Source: Bacteroidaceae bacterium
GTDB lineage: Bacteria; Bacteroidota; Bacteroidia; Bacteroidales; Bacteroidaceae
Direction: 5' to 3'
Length of the DNA: 64,000 nt
Assembly (NCBI GenBank): GCA_902362375.1
Contig: CABIVS010000002.1
Coordinates: 332,757-396,756, forward strand
The notes beneath the pieces are model-generated. The model saw only the letters and a list, made by a program, of their open reading frames with translations, ran no database searches and was not told where the DNA came from. Position numbers and translations under genes: made by a program. How positions within the stretch are numbered: the stretch's first letter is position 1; the number at the start of each line of letters is the position of its first letter. Positions 43,481-54,007 of the stretch are shown piece after piece.

Positions 43481-44236
43481 TTAGAATGAATTATTTCTTA
43501 TTTTTTCAGTATCTTCTTTTTGTTTTTGTTCTTCTCTTTTTTCTTTGTCTGTCATGACATGCTTCTTTTTTGGGAACTTGCTATTGTCTATATATACATG
43601 GTAGTAGAATTTGACTTCACCGCTTAATTCTCCTAATGCTATTGTTATCGTCTTATCTCCTATTTGAAATTTAGCGTATTCAAACTCCTCACCGGAATTA
43701 AACTCGGAGATATTAACTTTACTCTTCTTATATGAAGGTTCTCCATATTTTTCTGTGAAACTTTTGATAAATATATCACAATCACTCACTAGATCATTGA
43801 TGCTATTTGCTGTTAGATAATGTGATTCTATATATATTCTGGTTAATTCATTTTCTTGAAATTTGGCCCAGATTTCGGAAGATTCATTTAACCCAAAAGC
43901 TTTTCTGAAATTTCGTTCGTCATTGAAGTTCATTGATATGCGATTACTATCAGGAAATTTATCTCCACCCTTAAATGTTTCAGTAGCTAATACCTCTTTC
44001 ATGCTCATTCCGAATTTAACATCTCCCCATGCAATTAGGGCAAGCGAGTCGTTTCTTACTTTCTTTAAAGAGTCTTGTATTTCTTGATTCCTTATTTCTG
44101 CTGCTGTGAGCTGTGGATTTGATTCTTGAGATACTACTTGTTCTTTTGGCTTTTGGTTACAACCAATTGTTAGTAGTATCGTTGTAAGTAGTAATAATAT
44201 TTTTTTCATGATTTCATTATTAAATAAGAACAACAT
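43481..44236 (-). CDS. Tandem island lipoprotein, copy 2
   Basis: 251 residues as read, with the probable start again at MKKILLLLTTILLTIGC (ATG at 44209). It has the same architecture as copy 1, with WGDVKFGMSMKEVLATE at the start of the variable centre. The signal-peptide region, the first 60 mature residues and the flanking 50 bp are virtually identical to copies 1 and 3, indicating recent duplication or gene conversion. Confidence 0.75.
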   Translation of the reverse strand: MLFLFNNEIMKKILLLLTTILLTIGCNQKPKEQVVSQESNPQLTAAEIRNQEIQDSLKKVRNDSLALIAWGDVKFGMSMKEVLATETFKGGDKFPDSNRISMNFNDERNFRKAFGLNESSEIWAKFQENELTRIYIESHYLTANSINDLVSDCDIFIKSFTEKYGEPSYKKSKVNISEFNSGEEFEYAKFQIGDKTITIALGELSGEVKFYYHVYIDNSKFPKKKHVMTDKEKREEQKQKEDTEKIRNNSF

Positions 44237-44285
44237 ATGACCAATATTGAAACATAATTGTTCTTTTGTTTTTCTAATACTTTAT

Positions 44286-45034
44286 TTAGAATGAATTATT
44301 TCTTATTTTTTCAGTTTCTTCTTTTTGTTTTTGTTCTTCTCTTTTTTCTTTCTCTGTCATAACATGCTTCTTTTTGGGGAACTTGCTATTGTCTATATAT
44401 ATATGGTAATAGAATCTGACGTCACTTCTTAGTTCTCCTAATTCTATTGCTATCATCTTATCTCCTATTTGAAATTTAGCATATACAAAATTTTCTTCGG
44501 GATTGAATTCAGAGATATCAATCTTACTATTTTTATATGAAGGAGCTCCATACTTTTCTGTGAACTTTTTGATAAATATATCACAATCCTTCACTAAATC
44601 ATCAATTCTACTCGCTGTTAGATATTTTGATTTGATATATATTCTGTATAATTCCTTATCCTTGAATTCAGCCCAAACACCTGAAGGATTTTCTAATCCA
44701 AAAGCTTTTTTAAAATTTTGTTCGCGACTGAATTCCATTGCAATACTGTCATCGTATTTTTTTCCCCCTTTAAACGTTTCAGTAGCTAATACCTCTTTCA
44801 TGCTCATCCCAAATTTAACATCTCCCCATGCAATTAGGGCAGCGAGTCGTTTCTTACTTTCTTTAAAGAGTCTTGTATTTCTTGATTCCTTATTTCTGCT
44901 GCTGTGAGCTGTGGATTTGATTCTTGAGATACTACTTGTTCTTTTGGCTTTTGGTTACAACCAATTGTTAGTAGTATCGTTGTAAGTAGTAATAATATTT
45001 TTTTCATGATTTCATTATTAAATAAGAACAACAT
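44286..45034 (-). pseudogene. Tandem island lipoprotein, copy 3, frameshifted
   Basis: The 5' part (45034 to 44834) is identical to copies 1 and 2 up to KKVRNDSL, then a one-base deletion (GGCAAGCG in copy 2, GGCAGCG here, near 44840) shifts the frame and stops it. The 3' part (44807-44286) continues the family sequence (MSMKEVLATETFKGG to the end). It is a broken gene, or a sequencing error, or a switchable copy. Confidence 0.75.
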
Positions 45035-45083
45035 ATGACCAATATTGAAACATAATTGTTCTTTTGTTTTTCTAATACTTTAT

Positions 45084-45818
45084 TTAGAATGAATTATTTC
45101 TTATTTTTTCAGTTTCTTCCATACGTTTTTGTTCTTCCCTTTTTTCTTTCTCTGTTTGAATGTGTTTCTTTTTGGGGAATTTATCATTTTCTATATATAT
45201 GATGTAATAATATTTATGCCCAGAACTTCTTTCTCCTAGTTTAATAGTAATACTTTTGCTCCCTATTCGGAATCTTGCATATGTAAATACTGTGCCAGCT
45301 TCGAAATTTAAAATATTGACTCTGCTGCATTGATAAGATGGATTCCCGTATTTATTAGTGAAATTATTAATGAAAATATCACAATCTGCTACTAACTCCT
45401 TAATTTTATCAGCTGTTAATTTGTATGATTCAATTTCTATTTTAGTCAATTCGTCTTCTTGAAAATAAGCCTCTAATTGGCCTACTGATAGATTTAAATT
45501 GAAGATTTCTTTTAGCTTCCATATTTTATCAAAATCCATAGAAATTGAATTAAAGTCCTTGGAGGAATATTTGTATCCGTTTTTGAAAGATTCTGTTGCT
45601 AAAACTTCTTTAATGCTCATTCCGAATTTAGCGTCTCCCCATGCTATTAACGACAAGGAGTCAGTTCTGATTTGGTTCAGCGAGTCTTGTATTTCTTGAT
45701 TTCTTTTTTCCACTCTTATAATAGAATCTGAATCTTGAGGATTTATTAGTCCTTTATTTTTATGATTGCAGCTAATTATAAGCAATATAAGTATAAGTAC
45801 TGTTGCTATTTTTTTCAT
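45084..45818 (-). CDS. Tandem island lipoprotein, copy 4 (diverged)
   Basis: 244 residues, lipobox LLIISC (Cys16). Same family as copies 1-3 (WGDAKFGMSIKEVLATESF, tail EKREEQKRMEETEKIRNNSF) but clearly diverged in the signal peptide and centre. It is first in transcription order, with the -7 box at 45846-45853 ahead of it, so it may lead the operon through copies 3, 2 and 1. Confidence 0.75.
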   Translation of the reverse strand: MKKIATVLILILLIISCNHKNKGLINPQDSDSIIRVEKRNQEIQDSLNQIRTDSLSLIAWGDAKFGMSIKEVLATESFKNGYKYSSKDFNSISMDFDKIWKLKEIFNLNLSVGQLEAYFQEDELTKIEIESYKLTADKIKELVADCDIFINNFTNKYGNPSYQCSRVNILNFEAGTVFTYARFRIGSKSITIKLGERSSGHKYYYIIYIENDKFPKKKHIQTEKEKREEQKRMEETEKIRNNSF

Positions 45819-45845
45819 ATAGTTGTTTTATTTATGAATTTGTTG

Positions 45846-45853
45846 CAAATGTA
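45846..45853 (-). promoter_or_regulatory. Bacteroides-type -7 box for the lipoprotein array
   Basis: The minus strand reads TACATTTG, fitting TAnnTTTG. It is 27 bp before the ATG of copy 4 (45818). Confidence 0.55.
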
Positions 45854-45988
45854 CGGAATATATTTTGAAATGGATGATTGGGAGGTCGTGAAATAAGAGA
45901 ATTATCTGTAAAAAGATAAATACTGTGACTATTAGAGATTAGTCATGAATAGATGATGATTTCATTTAATAATATTCAGACTTTACCA

Positions 45989-45996
45989 TAATTTTG
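45989..45996 (+). promoter_or_regulatory. Bacteroides-type -7 box for the tape-measure half
   Basis: TAATTTTG fits TAnnTTTG and lies 28 bp before the tape-measure ATG at 46025. It gives the distal tail genes a promoter of their own despite the inverted island upstream. Confidence 0.5.
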
Positions 45997-46024
45997 TTTA
46001 GTAATAATTTGAAAAATAATAAAT

Positions 46025-49000
46025 ATGGAAAATTTAAGTTTTAATATTGAAGGAAATAGTTTTGTTTTTATTCAAAAGGCGGAACAAATGCGTAATTCTA
46101 TTGATGCTATAACAACGGAGACAAAAAAGGCGAGTGACGTAAGTAATGGATGGACAAATACTATGAAAAAAGCTTTTGATGTTATAGGTGGAATGGAAAC
46201 ATTAAAAGGTTTTGCTGACGATGTAATTCGTGTACGCTCTGAAATTCAGCAACTTGAAATTTCTTTTGCAAGTTTACTGCAAAGTAAAGAAAAGGCAGAT
46301 ATTTTGGTATCTCAAATGATAGCTGTTGCAGCGCAATCTCCATTTGAATTAAAAACATTGTCTGCTGGAGCAAAGCAGTTAATTGAAAGTGGTGTTGCGA
46401 CTGAGCAGGTTAATGAAACTTTGCTCCGATTAGGTGATATTGCATTGGGGGTAGGAATTCCATTGGAGCGCTTGGCTGGACTTTATGGGATGGTTGTGGA
46501 ACAAGGGCATTTATATAGTGACGATCTTAATCAATTTGCAGGGGCGGGTATCCCGATGCTTGAAAGTTTGGCAAGCATATTAGGAGTTACGATAGAGCAA
46601 ATAGACGAAATGGTTTCTATTGGAAAAATAGGTTTTCCAGAAGTACAAAAAGTTGTAGAAATTTTAACGAATGGAGGAGGGCAATTCTATGGATTAGTGG
46701 ATGAACAATCAAAAACGATTGCGGGAAAACTAAACAGTGTGAGTAGTGCATGGGATGCGATGCTCAATACGGTAGGAAAATCACAAGAAGATGTTATTAA
46801 TAATTCTTTGGATGGAGTTAAATATGTATTAGAGAATTATGAGCAATTGGGGCGAACAGTCTTAGAGTTAGCAGGAGTATATGGTACTTATAAAGCGGTA
46901 CTTATATCTCTAACTGCATTGGAAAAGTTACATAAAACTGTGGTAGAGCAAGCTAGGTTAGAGATGGTGCTAGCAGCAAGATCAGGAGAGATTCTGACTA
47001 AGTCACAGGCGATGTCTGCAGCAGGAACTAAATTGTTCACAGGGGCTATAAAGTCTAATACAGCGGCACTTTTAAAGAATCCTTATGTATTTGTAGCTGC
47101 TGCTATTGTTGGATTGAGTTACTCAATTTACAAAGTAACAACTGCTGAAACGGAATTGGAAAAAGCACATAAAAGATTAGGAAATGCTAATACAAATGTA
47201 GAAAAAGGTCTTTCTTCAGAAATGTCAAAATTGTCATCTTTGGAGAAGAAATTAGTAGAAGTGAAAAAAGGCTCTGAGGCATATAATAATATAAAAAAAA
47301 CTATAGTAGATAATTATGGACAATATTATAAGGGCCTTGATGAAGAAATAGAGCGTGTAGGTAATCTTTCAACTGTATATTCTCAATTGGTGGAAAATAT
47401 GCGTTTATCTATTGGACAGCGAAAGTTTGAATCCTTTTTTAAAGCAGAACAAGATTCATTAGATATAATTGTCAGCGGAAAGTTAGAGAAAGCATATGAA
47501 ACGTTGGTTGAAAAGTATGGTAAAACTAAAGGAGTTAATCTTTATGATCAATTCTTTGATAGTACTATGCATGGAACTGCTTTGTCATCGGATGTATCAG
47601 AGGAGTTAAGAAAGGCAACTTTTTGGGAGATAAAATGGGGAAATAATGCTGAAGATGGAATTGTTGATTTCAAAAACAATGTGTTCAATTTACGTTCAGA
47701 GATAAAAAAGGAAACAAAGGCTACAGAGGTAATTCTTGATGAATATAAGGATAAGTTTAAAATAACAGATGAAGAAGTAACTCAAATATTATTCGATAAA
47801 TCAAATAAAAAAGAAGTAGAAAAAAATAAATCACTTGATGAACTAATAAGGAATATACGAACGACTGAAAAAAGTATTATGGAGCTCCGAAAAAATGCTC
47901 AAAAGGGAGTTGGTGATGATAATAGTTTGAAAGAGAGAATAACAGAATTAGGTGAACTAAAAGAATCTTATAGGATTAAAACAGGTTTTGATTATGAACA
48001 GAAATATAATCAGAATTTTCAATCGGATGATAATGAAGGTAAAATAAAGCGAATACGAGAACAGCAAACTTTGGATGAAGTTAATTTCATGGAGGATATG
48101 AAGAATAGAAATGCCCAAGCCGAAATTGATGCTATGGATGAAGGGGAAGAAAAGAAACTGGCTCAGCTAAAATTTAATCATCAAAAAGAAATAGATGAAC
48201 TTAAAAAATTTAAAGCAGACTATCTTCAAAAGAAAATAGATACGGAAAAGGCGATATTTGAGGCTAATCCAGAGAAGAATAAAGGTCAATCTTTTGATTC
48301 GTCGAAAATATCTTTGAATCAAGAAGAAGAAAGGATGTTTAATAATTTAGAGAACCAAACTATAAAAAAACAAGGAAATGAAACTTCTTTGTATTATAAA
48401 GATTTGTTGTCAAAATATCAAGGTTATGCGGAGAAACGTCTGACTATAGAAGATAAATTCAAGAAAGAAAGAGATTCGCTGGTTAAAGCTGGAGCTTCAA
48501 AAGAAACTTTGGGAGAACATGATTATCAGAAAGAAGAGGCTTTAAAAGCTGTTGATAGTGAATTTGCAATGCGCGAAGATTCTTTTAAGGCTTGGACTGA
48601 TAATATCGCAAATCTCAGTTTGGAGGAACTGAAAAAATCATTGTTTCAAGCCGAGCAAGAACTTCAACGATCTCAATTTTTACATCCTAATGATCCCAAT
48701 TTAGCTGTTCAACGATCAAAGATAACTTCGTTAAAAAATGAAGTTAATGAGAGAGAAAGGGAGACGAAACCCTCTCCAGGAAAACGAAGTATAGAAGAAT
48801 GGCAAAATCTATATCAAACACTAAGTAAGGTAGAGAGAGAATTTGATGAAATAGGTGCTGCTGTTGGTGGTACAGCCGGAGAGATTATATCTGCTGCAGG
48901 TGGTATTACATCATCTACTCTCCAAATGATAGATGGAATAGTGACTTTGGCAACAGGATCTGCGTCTGCTATGAGTAGTACTTCACAAGCTGCATCGAAA

Positions 49001-50200
49001 TCTATACAAACAGTAGAGAAGGCTTCTGTAATTTTAGCTATAATCGGAGCTGCGTTGCAGATAGCTACGAAGATTGCAAATATGTTTGGTGCCGATTACT
49101 CTGATTATAATGCAGCAAAAGAGAATTATGAGAATTATGTGAAAGTCCTTGATGTTGTTATTGGTAAACAAAAGGAATTACTAGAAACATTGACGGGGAA
49201 AGCTGCTGTTGAGGCCTCGCAAAGTGCATTAGGATTAATAGAGAAACAGGCAAATGCCGCGCGGACACTTGGTAAAGAACGTCTGAATGCAGGTGCAAGT
49301 GCCGGTTCACATTCTATTGGGGTTCGCATAAAAGATGGTATGTCCAGAGAGGGATGGAATGAAGCGGAGAAAGCCATTGGTACGAGTGCATATAATCAGA
49401 TAAGGGATGGACGTATGACCGGATTGTTTGATCTCTCTGTTGAACAATTGGAGAAGCTTCAGATGGAAGCTCCAACATTCTGGGCTAAGTTAGATGGGGA
49501 TGTGAGTGATTACTTGGAACAAATAATTGCTTGTAATGATAAGACCGAAGAAATGCATGATCTGTTGAACCAATCGTTGACACAAACGTCTTTTGATGAT
49601 GTTTATAGTAGTTTTCTTGATGCTCTTTCTGATATGGGAACCTCTTCTGAAGAATTTGCGGATAATTTTGAGAAATATATGCAGAAAGCCATTTTGAATT
49701 CGATGCTTGTCGATAAGTATAAATCTAGAATTAATGCATGGTATGAAGCATTTGCTAAAGCTAATGATGATGATGCGGGGATAACTACTACGGAATATGA
49801 AAATTTGCAGCGTGATTGGAATGCTATCGTTTCAGATGCTATGGCTGAACACAATGCTTTAATGGAGCAATTTGATTGGGCTTCTGAAAGTTCGTCTTCG
49901 CAATCTTCTAGCCAAACAGGCTTTGCTGCTATGTCACAGGATACAGGGGAAGAATTGAACGGACGCTTTACTGCTTTACAAATTTCAAATGAAGAAATTA
50001 AAAATTCGATGTTGTTTGTTTTGGGTAGTTTATCTTCTTTGTGCACGACTGCTTCTGATGGAAATATTCTTTTAATGGAAATGAGAAATTTGGCAGTCAT
50101 GTCTAATGGGCATTTGGAGGATATTGCAAAATATACTAAAGTGATGCTAGGGTTTGGAGAGAAATTGGATAATATAGATAGAAATACACAAAAAATATAA
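46025..50200 (+). CDS. Tape-measure protein
   Basis: 1391 residues. The N-terminal 250 residues carry a tape-measure-type domain (ADDVIRVRSEIQQLEISF, LFGMV-like helices, GIPMLESLASILGVT). A hydrophobic stretch is near residue 348 (LLKNPYVFVAAAIVGLSYS), then a long Lys/Glu-rich coiled coil (about 380-950), and Ala/Gly-rich hydrophobic segments near 950-1020. This length would give a tail of roughly 200 nm by the usual 0.15 nm per residue. It is the central gene of the tail module and follows the lipoprotein island. Confidence 0.85.
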   Translation: MENLSFNIEGNSFVFIQKAEQMRNSIDAITTETKKASDVSNGWTNTMKKAFDVIGGMETLKGFADDVIRVRSEIQQLEISFASLLQSKEKADILVSQMIAVAAQSPFELKTLSAGAKQLIESGVATEQVNETLLRLGDIALGVGIPLERLAGLYGMVVEQGHLYSDDLNQFAGAGIPMLESLASILGVTIEQIDEMVSIGKIGFPEVQKVVEILTNGGGQFYGLVDEQSKTIAGKLNSVSSAWDAMLNTVGKSQEDVINNSLDGVKYVLENYEQLGRTVLELAGVYGTYKAVLISLTALEKLHKTVVEQARLEMVLAARSGEILTKSQAMSAAGTKLFTGAIKSNTAALLKNPYVFVAAAIVGLSYSIYKVTTAETELEKAHKRLGNANTNVEKGLSSEMSKLSSLEKKLVEVKKGSEAYNNIKKTIVDNYGQYYKGLDEEIERVGNLSTVYSQLVENMRLSIGQRKFESFFKAEQDSLDIIVSGKLEKAYETLVEKYGKTKGVNLYDQFFDSTMHGTALSSDVSEELRKATFWEIKWGNNAEDGIVDFKNNVFNLRSEIKKETKATEVILDEYKDKFKITDEEVTQILFDKSNKKEVEKNKSLDELIRNIRTTEKSIMELRKNAQKGVGDDNSLKERITELGELKESYRIKTGFDYEQKYNQNFQSDDNEGKIKRIREQQTLDEVNFMEDMKNRNAQAEIDAMDEGEEKKLAQLKFNHQKEIDELKKFKADYLQKKIDTEKAIFEANPEKNKGQSFDSSKISLNQEEERMFNNLENQTIKKQGNETSLYYKDLLSKYQGYAEKRLTIEDKFKKERDSLVKAGASKETLGEHDYQKEEALKAVDSEFAMREDSFKAWTDNIANLSLEELKKSLFQAEQELQRSQFLHPNDPNLAVQRSKITSLKNEVNERERETKPSPGKRSIEEWQNLYQTLSKVEREFDEIGAAVGGTAGEIISAAGGITSSTLQMIDGIVTLATGSASAMSSTSQAASKSIQTVEKASVILAIIGAALQIATKIANMFGADYSDYNAAKENYENYVKVLDVVIGKQKELLETLTGKAAVEASQSALGLIEKQANAARTLGKERLNAGASAGSHSIGVRIKDGMSREGWNEAEKAIGTSAYNQIRDGRMTGLFDLSVEQLEKLQMEAPTFWAKLDGDVSDYLEQIIACNDKTEEMHDLLNQSLTQTSFDDVYSSFLDALSDMGTSSEEFADNFEKYMQKAILNSMLVDKYKSRINAWYEAFAKANDDDAGITTTEYENLQRDWNAIVSDAMAEHNALMEQFDWASESSSSQSSSQTGFAAMSQDTGEELNGRFTALQISNEEIKNSMLFVLGSLSSLCTTASDGNILLMEMRNLAVMSNGHLEDIAKYTKVMLGFGEKLDNIDRNTQKI

Positions 50201-50204
50201 AGAT

Positions 50205-50621
50205 ATGAAAGATGAATTATACCTTAACGGCAAAGATGCCTACACTACTTGGGGAATTAGTATGGATGATACCTCATTGTCAGAATTAATGACACCTGTT
50301 TCTAATAAAGTGTTTATTGAGAATGAAAGTAGATTAGAACACGGAAAACAAGTTATTGTGACGAAATCTAAACTGGATACAAGAAACTTGACTCTTAACA
50401 TAAACTTGGTAGCTTCCAATGAACAGCAGTTTTTTGAAAGGTACAATAGCTTTTGTGAAGAATTGGCTACAGGAATGCTTGAAGTTAGAACTAAGTATCA
50501 ACCGAATGTTGTGTACAGGACAATATATCAATCGTGTAGCCAGTTTAGTCAGTTTATGCGTGGTATTGGCAAGTTCACTCTTAAACTTTATGAACCAAAT
50601 CCTAATGATAGAACAATATGA
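50205..50621 (+). CDS. Distal tail protein-like
   Basis: 138 residues, beta-rich, starting MKDELYLNGKDAYTTWGISM. It lies between tape measure and hub protein, where the Dit protein sits in long non-contractile tails. The starting block ("xLNGxDxxxxWG") is common in Bacteroides phage tails. The stop overlaps the next start by 4 bp. Confidence 0.65.
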   Translation: MKDELYLNGKDAYTTWGISMDDTSLSELMTPVSNKVFIENESRLEHGKQVIVTKSKLDTRNLTLNINLVASNEQQFFERYNSFCEELATGMLEVRTKYQPNVVYRTIYQSCSQFSQFMRGIGKFTLKLYEPNPNDRTI

Positions 50622-53600
50622 TAGTAGATATTAAAGATGTAACCGGAAATATTCGTTTTTCTACTCCAATAAACAAGGGATCAAAGCGTAAATTCACGTT
50701 GATGCAAGAAGACTATATAACTTTAAAGTTCTCTTTGGATAATCCTGTTTATTTCAATTTAGGAGATGGAATAGATAATGAATTGGGGATATTTGAACTT
50801 ATAGATCTTTACAAACCTGTTTATAATGCAGAAACAGGAGGGTATGATTACGAACTGCGTCTTGATGCTTATTATTGGAAATGGAAGAATAAAAAGTTTT
50901 TCTATACTCCAAAGAATACAGGAAGAGAAGCTGGATGGAACATGACAGCTACTCTTGAAACTCATTTAAAAGTATTTATTGACAACTTGAATGCTCTTGG
51001 CTATAAATTCAGGGATCAGGAGTTTATTTCTAAAATAGATGATACAGTAGAGCAATCTTCCAAACTCGTATCTTATGATAATACGAATCTGATTGACGCA
51101 CTTACCCAAATGGCGGAGACATGGGAGTGTGAATGGTGGATAGAAAATCATGAGATTTGTTTCGGGCGTTGTGAATATAGTTCTCCTGTTGATTTTAAGG
51201 CTGGCAACCTGACGGATACCGAGAATGTGAATGTCAACAGCATGACACGCAGTGACAGCCAGACAACTTATGCGACTCGTATTTACGCTTTTGGTTCTAC
51301 ACGTAATATTCCCGCTAGCTATCGAAAAAGTCTGATATTTGACGTGAAGAAGGTTAATGGACGGGATATATCTGATACAGAAAGAGCGCTTGATATATTT
51401 TTTTTTCCGTCACGTGATTTAATCCCTAAAAAGACTGTAGAAGGGAAAATTGATATTGATAAAGTTATCACTAATGGAAGTCAACAATTTAAATATACTG
51501 TGATAAGTTCATTAACTAAAGGAGCTTATTCAGTATTAACGACATCTATTCCGTTTATGATTAGTGGAATAACTGGTACAGGTTCAACTGCGTATTATCC
51601 CCCTAAAGGAACGTATAATTATCAGCTGGATTTATGTTATATAAAATCTGGTACATCTCATACTATGTATAGTATCAGTGGAGAGCACTATATTGTTGAT
51701 AATACAGTAAATGGCTTCAAGGATACACTTAATCTTCCCTCTTCTATTGATATAGAGGAAGATGCTGATAGTTTGGAAGCAGTACTGACAGTGAATGCAC
51801 AAACTGATATAGCTCCTCGTGGTGTTTCTGCACGTATTTCATTTAATTTAATATTGGAAAATAAAGCAATTTCAACCAATACTTCGGTGACATTCCTTTC
51901 CGGTTCAAACGCTGGACAGATATTCTATGCTGTTTATAACCCAGATTTGCTAACAGGAGATAATTCAAATGTTATCCGTCTTCCCGAAGGAGTAACGGCT
52001 TCCTTAGGTGACAGATATACCATCAACAACATCATCAAAGGCAAAGTCCCTGATAGTTATTTCAGCAAGGACGATAAAGAAATGACCTTAAATGGAATTG
52101 TTCAGAAACGATTAATGTTACCAGAAGGGATTCCTTATGTTGACGCCTATCGTTATAGTCCAACAGGGGAACGTATGGACATTGATGATGAACGTTATGA
52201 CGATTCGGATAACGTTGAAATGCCAAAAGAAGAAGTAGTTGAAGAGATTGTTACTTTTGAGGATGAATATCCTAAATATGTAGGTAATACCAATGTTGTT
52301 CCTGACCCTGAATGGATAGAGGAAAAAGATGAAGAAACTAAGGAGTCTACCGAAAACAAATATCCAGTTTACACATTTAAGGATACAGAACTTAAGAAAT
52401 TTACATATGACTTTAAACTTAAGGGCAAAGACCTTACACTAATATTTCAGACAGGTAAACTTTCAGGTCTTGAATTTGTGATTAATATCGAAGAAAGTGA
52501 TGCTACTGGAACGACTTTTAAAATTATCCGCAATGATAATTACGGGCGCTATCTTCCAGATGATACGCTTTTTCCTCAAGCGATTCATCTTGAAAACGGA
52601 AAAGATGTCCCGGCTGATACCTATATTCTTAGTGGCTTTGATACTGCGTTTATTTCTGAACAGATGCTACCTAATTCAGAACAAAGGTTGTTTGAAACGG
52701 CAAAAAAGTATATAAAAAAGTCGATGATTGATCCGTCTACTTATAATTGTGAGATGGTTCCGGAATTTATCTACAACAACGGTAATCTCCGTACATTTGA
52801 GGTTGGAGACAAAGTGAACCTTATCAATAAGGCATATTTTAAGGATGGTCGTCAATCCCGTGTTATCGGATTTGAATGGCCTTTGGATATTCCTTACGAT
52901 CACCCAATTTATACAGTTGGTGAGACTGCTGCCTATTCTCGTTTGGGAGCAATTGAAAGTAAAGTGGATTCTTTGACTTATAAAGGACAGACATATAGTG
53001 GAATTAGTGTAAATGGAGGAGGTGGAACTAGTGTCTACGTGATTGGAGTAAACGATAAAACTTTGCCATCAGATAGAAATACATTTTCTTCAAAAAGAAT
53101 TATTAATGAGATCGGGGAGCGTGCTTTAAGTAAAATTAATGACGATGAAGCTACCGGGTTAATTAGTTTTTCTAAAGGATTAATTTCTGAAGAACTGATA
53201 GAAGCTAACAACGGTCTTGTTGTTCGTAAACAGGAAATTATAGAAGTTTCTCCAATGGCTTTAGTGGAAGAAGATGATGCTCTGGTAGAAGAATTATCAA
53301 TAAGGAGTGATATTACGACTCTTGGGGAAATAACTAATGTGAGTAAAGAAGCAGATGAAATATCGGAAACAAATGACTTGATAGTTCGTCTTTCAGGAGC
53401 TTCAGAGTGGACGGTTAACACAACATTATTTTCAAATGTTTCGAAATTGATGGATGAGGTCTTTCCATTTACTATGACTTTCACTGGGGGAGCTACGTAT
53501 GAGAAAGGTAGCATGCAAACGATAAATCTTTCTTGGAGTTATGATCGGGATATAATATCTCAATCAATTAATCGAGAAACGATTGCGGTTAATATGCGTA

Positions 53601-54007
53601 CAAAGCAATATGAAGGTATTGTTACTGATACAACTTATATTTTGTCGGCTATATTTGATGGACAAACTTATACGAAATCGACTTCTGTTGAATTTAGATT
53701 GAAAAAGTATTATGGAGTTTCTGTTCGTGAAATGCTTACTGATGAAGAAGTATTGGCTTTATCCAGTCTATGGGCGGGGCGTGCGCAAGCTTCTACTGTG
53801 TTTGATTGTACAGGTGGTAAATATCCTTATTACATTTTACCTACATCGATGGTAGCTGGCATTCAGTTTTGGATTGGAGGATTGCGTAATTCTGATTGGA
53901 TAGAGGAGATTCGGGAGATTACTAATGCTTATGGATATACGGAGAGTTATACAGTTTTTAGGTTAAACAGCATCCAGACGGGTGTATTAAATATAGAAAT
54001 AAAATAA
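50618..54007 (+). CDS. Tail hub / tip protein
   Basis: 1129 residues. The N-terminal 400 residues resemble tail hub (gp27/Tal-like) domains: FSLDNPVYFNLGDG, GGYDYELRLDAYYWKWKN, LIDALTQMAETWECEWW. A central acidic region follows and a C-terminal beta-rich part that may bind fibres. Reads from an ATG inside the end of the Dit-like gene and stops on the first base of the next ATG, so translation is coupled along the tail operon. Confidence 0.75.
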   Translation: MIVDIKDVTGNIRFSTPINKGSKRKFTLMQEDYITLKFSLDNPVYFNLGDGIDNELGIFELIDLYKPVYNAETGGYDYELRLDAYYWKWKNKKFFYTPKNTGREAGWNMTATLETHLKVFIDNLNALGYKFRDQEFISKIDDTVEQSSKLVSYDNTNLIDALTQMAETWECEWWIENHEICFGRCEYSSPVDFKAGNLTDTENVNVNSMTRSDSQTTYATRIYAFGSTRNIPASYRKSLIFDVKKVNGRDISDTERALDIFFFPSRDLIPKKTVEGKIDIDKVITNGSQQFKYTVISSLTKGAYSVLTTSIPFMISGITGTGSTAYYPPKGTYNYQLDLCYIKSGTSHTMYSISGEHYIVDNTVNGFKDTLNLPSSIDIEEDADSLEAVLTVNAQTDIAPRGVSARISFNLILENKAISTNTSVTFLSGSNAGQIFYAVYNPDLLTGDNSNVIRLPEGVTASLGDRYTINNIIKGKVPDSYFSKDDKEMTLNGIVQKRLMLPEGIPYVDAYRYSPTGERMDIDDERYDDSDNVEMPKEEVVEEIVTFEDEYPKYVGNTNVVPDPEWIEEKDEETKESTENKYPVYTFKDTELKKFTYDFKLKGKDLTLIFQTGKLSGLEFVINIEESDATGTTFKIIRNDNYGRYLPDDTLFPQAIHLENGKDVPADTYILSGFDTAFISEQMLPNSEQRLFETAKKYIKKSMIDPSTYNCEMVPEFIYNNGNLRTFEVGDKVNLINKAYFKDGRQSRVIGFEWPLDIPYDHPIYTVGETAAYSRLGAIESKVDSLTYKGQTYSGISVNGGGGTSVYVIGVNDKTLPSDRNTFSSKRIINEIGERALSKINDDEATGLISFSKGLISEELIEANNGLVVRKQEIIEVSPMALVEEDDALVEELSIRSDITTLGEITNVSKEADEISETNDLIVRLSGASEWTVNTTLFSNVSKLMDEVFPFTMTFTGGATYEKGSMQTINLSWSYDRDIISQSINRETIAVNMRTKQYEGIVTDTTYILSAIFDGQTYTKSTSVEFRLKKYYGVSVREMLTDEEVLALSSLWAGRAQASTVFDCTGGKYPYYILPTSMVAGIQFWIGGLRNSDWIEEIREITNAYGYTESYTVFRLNSIQTGVLNIEIK

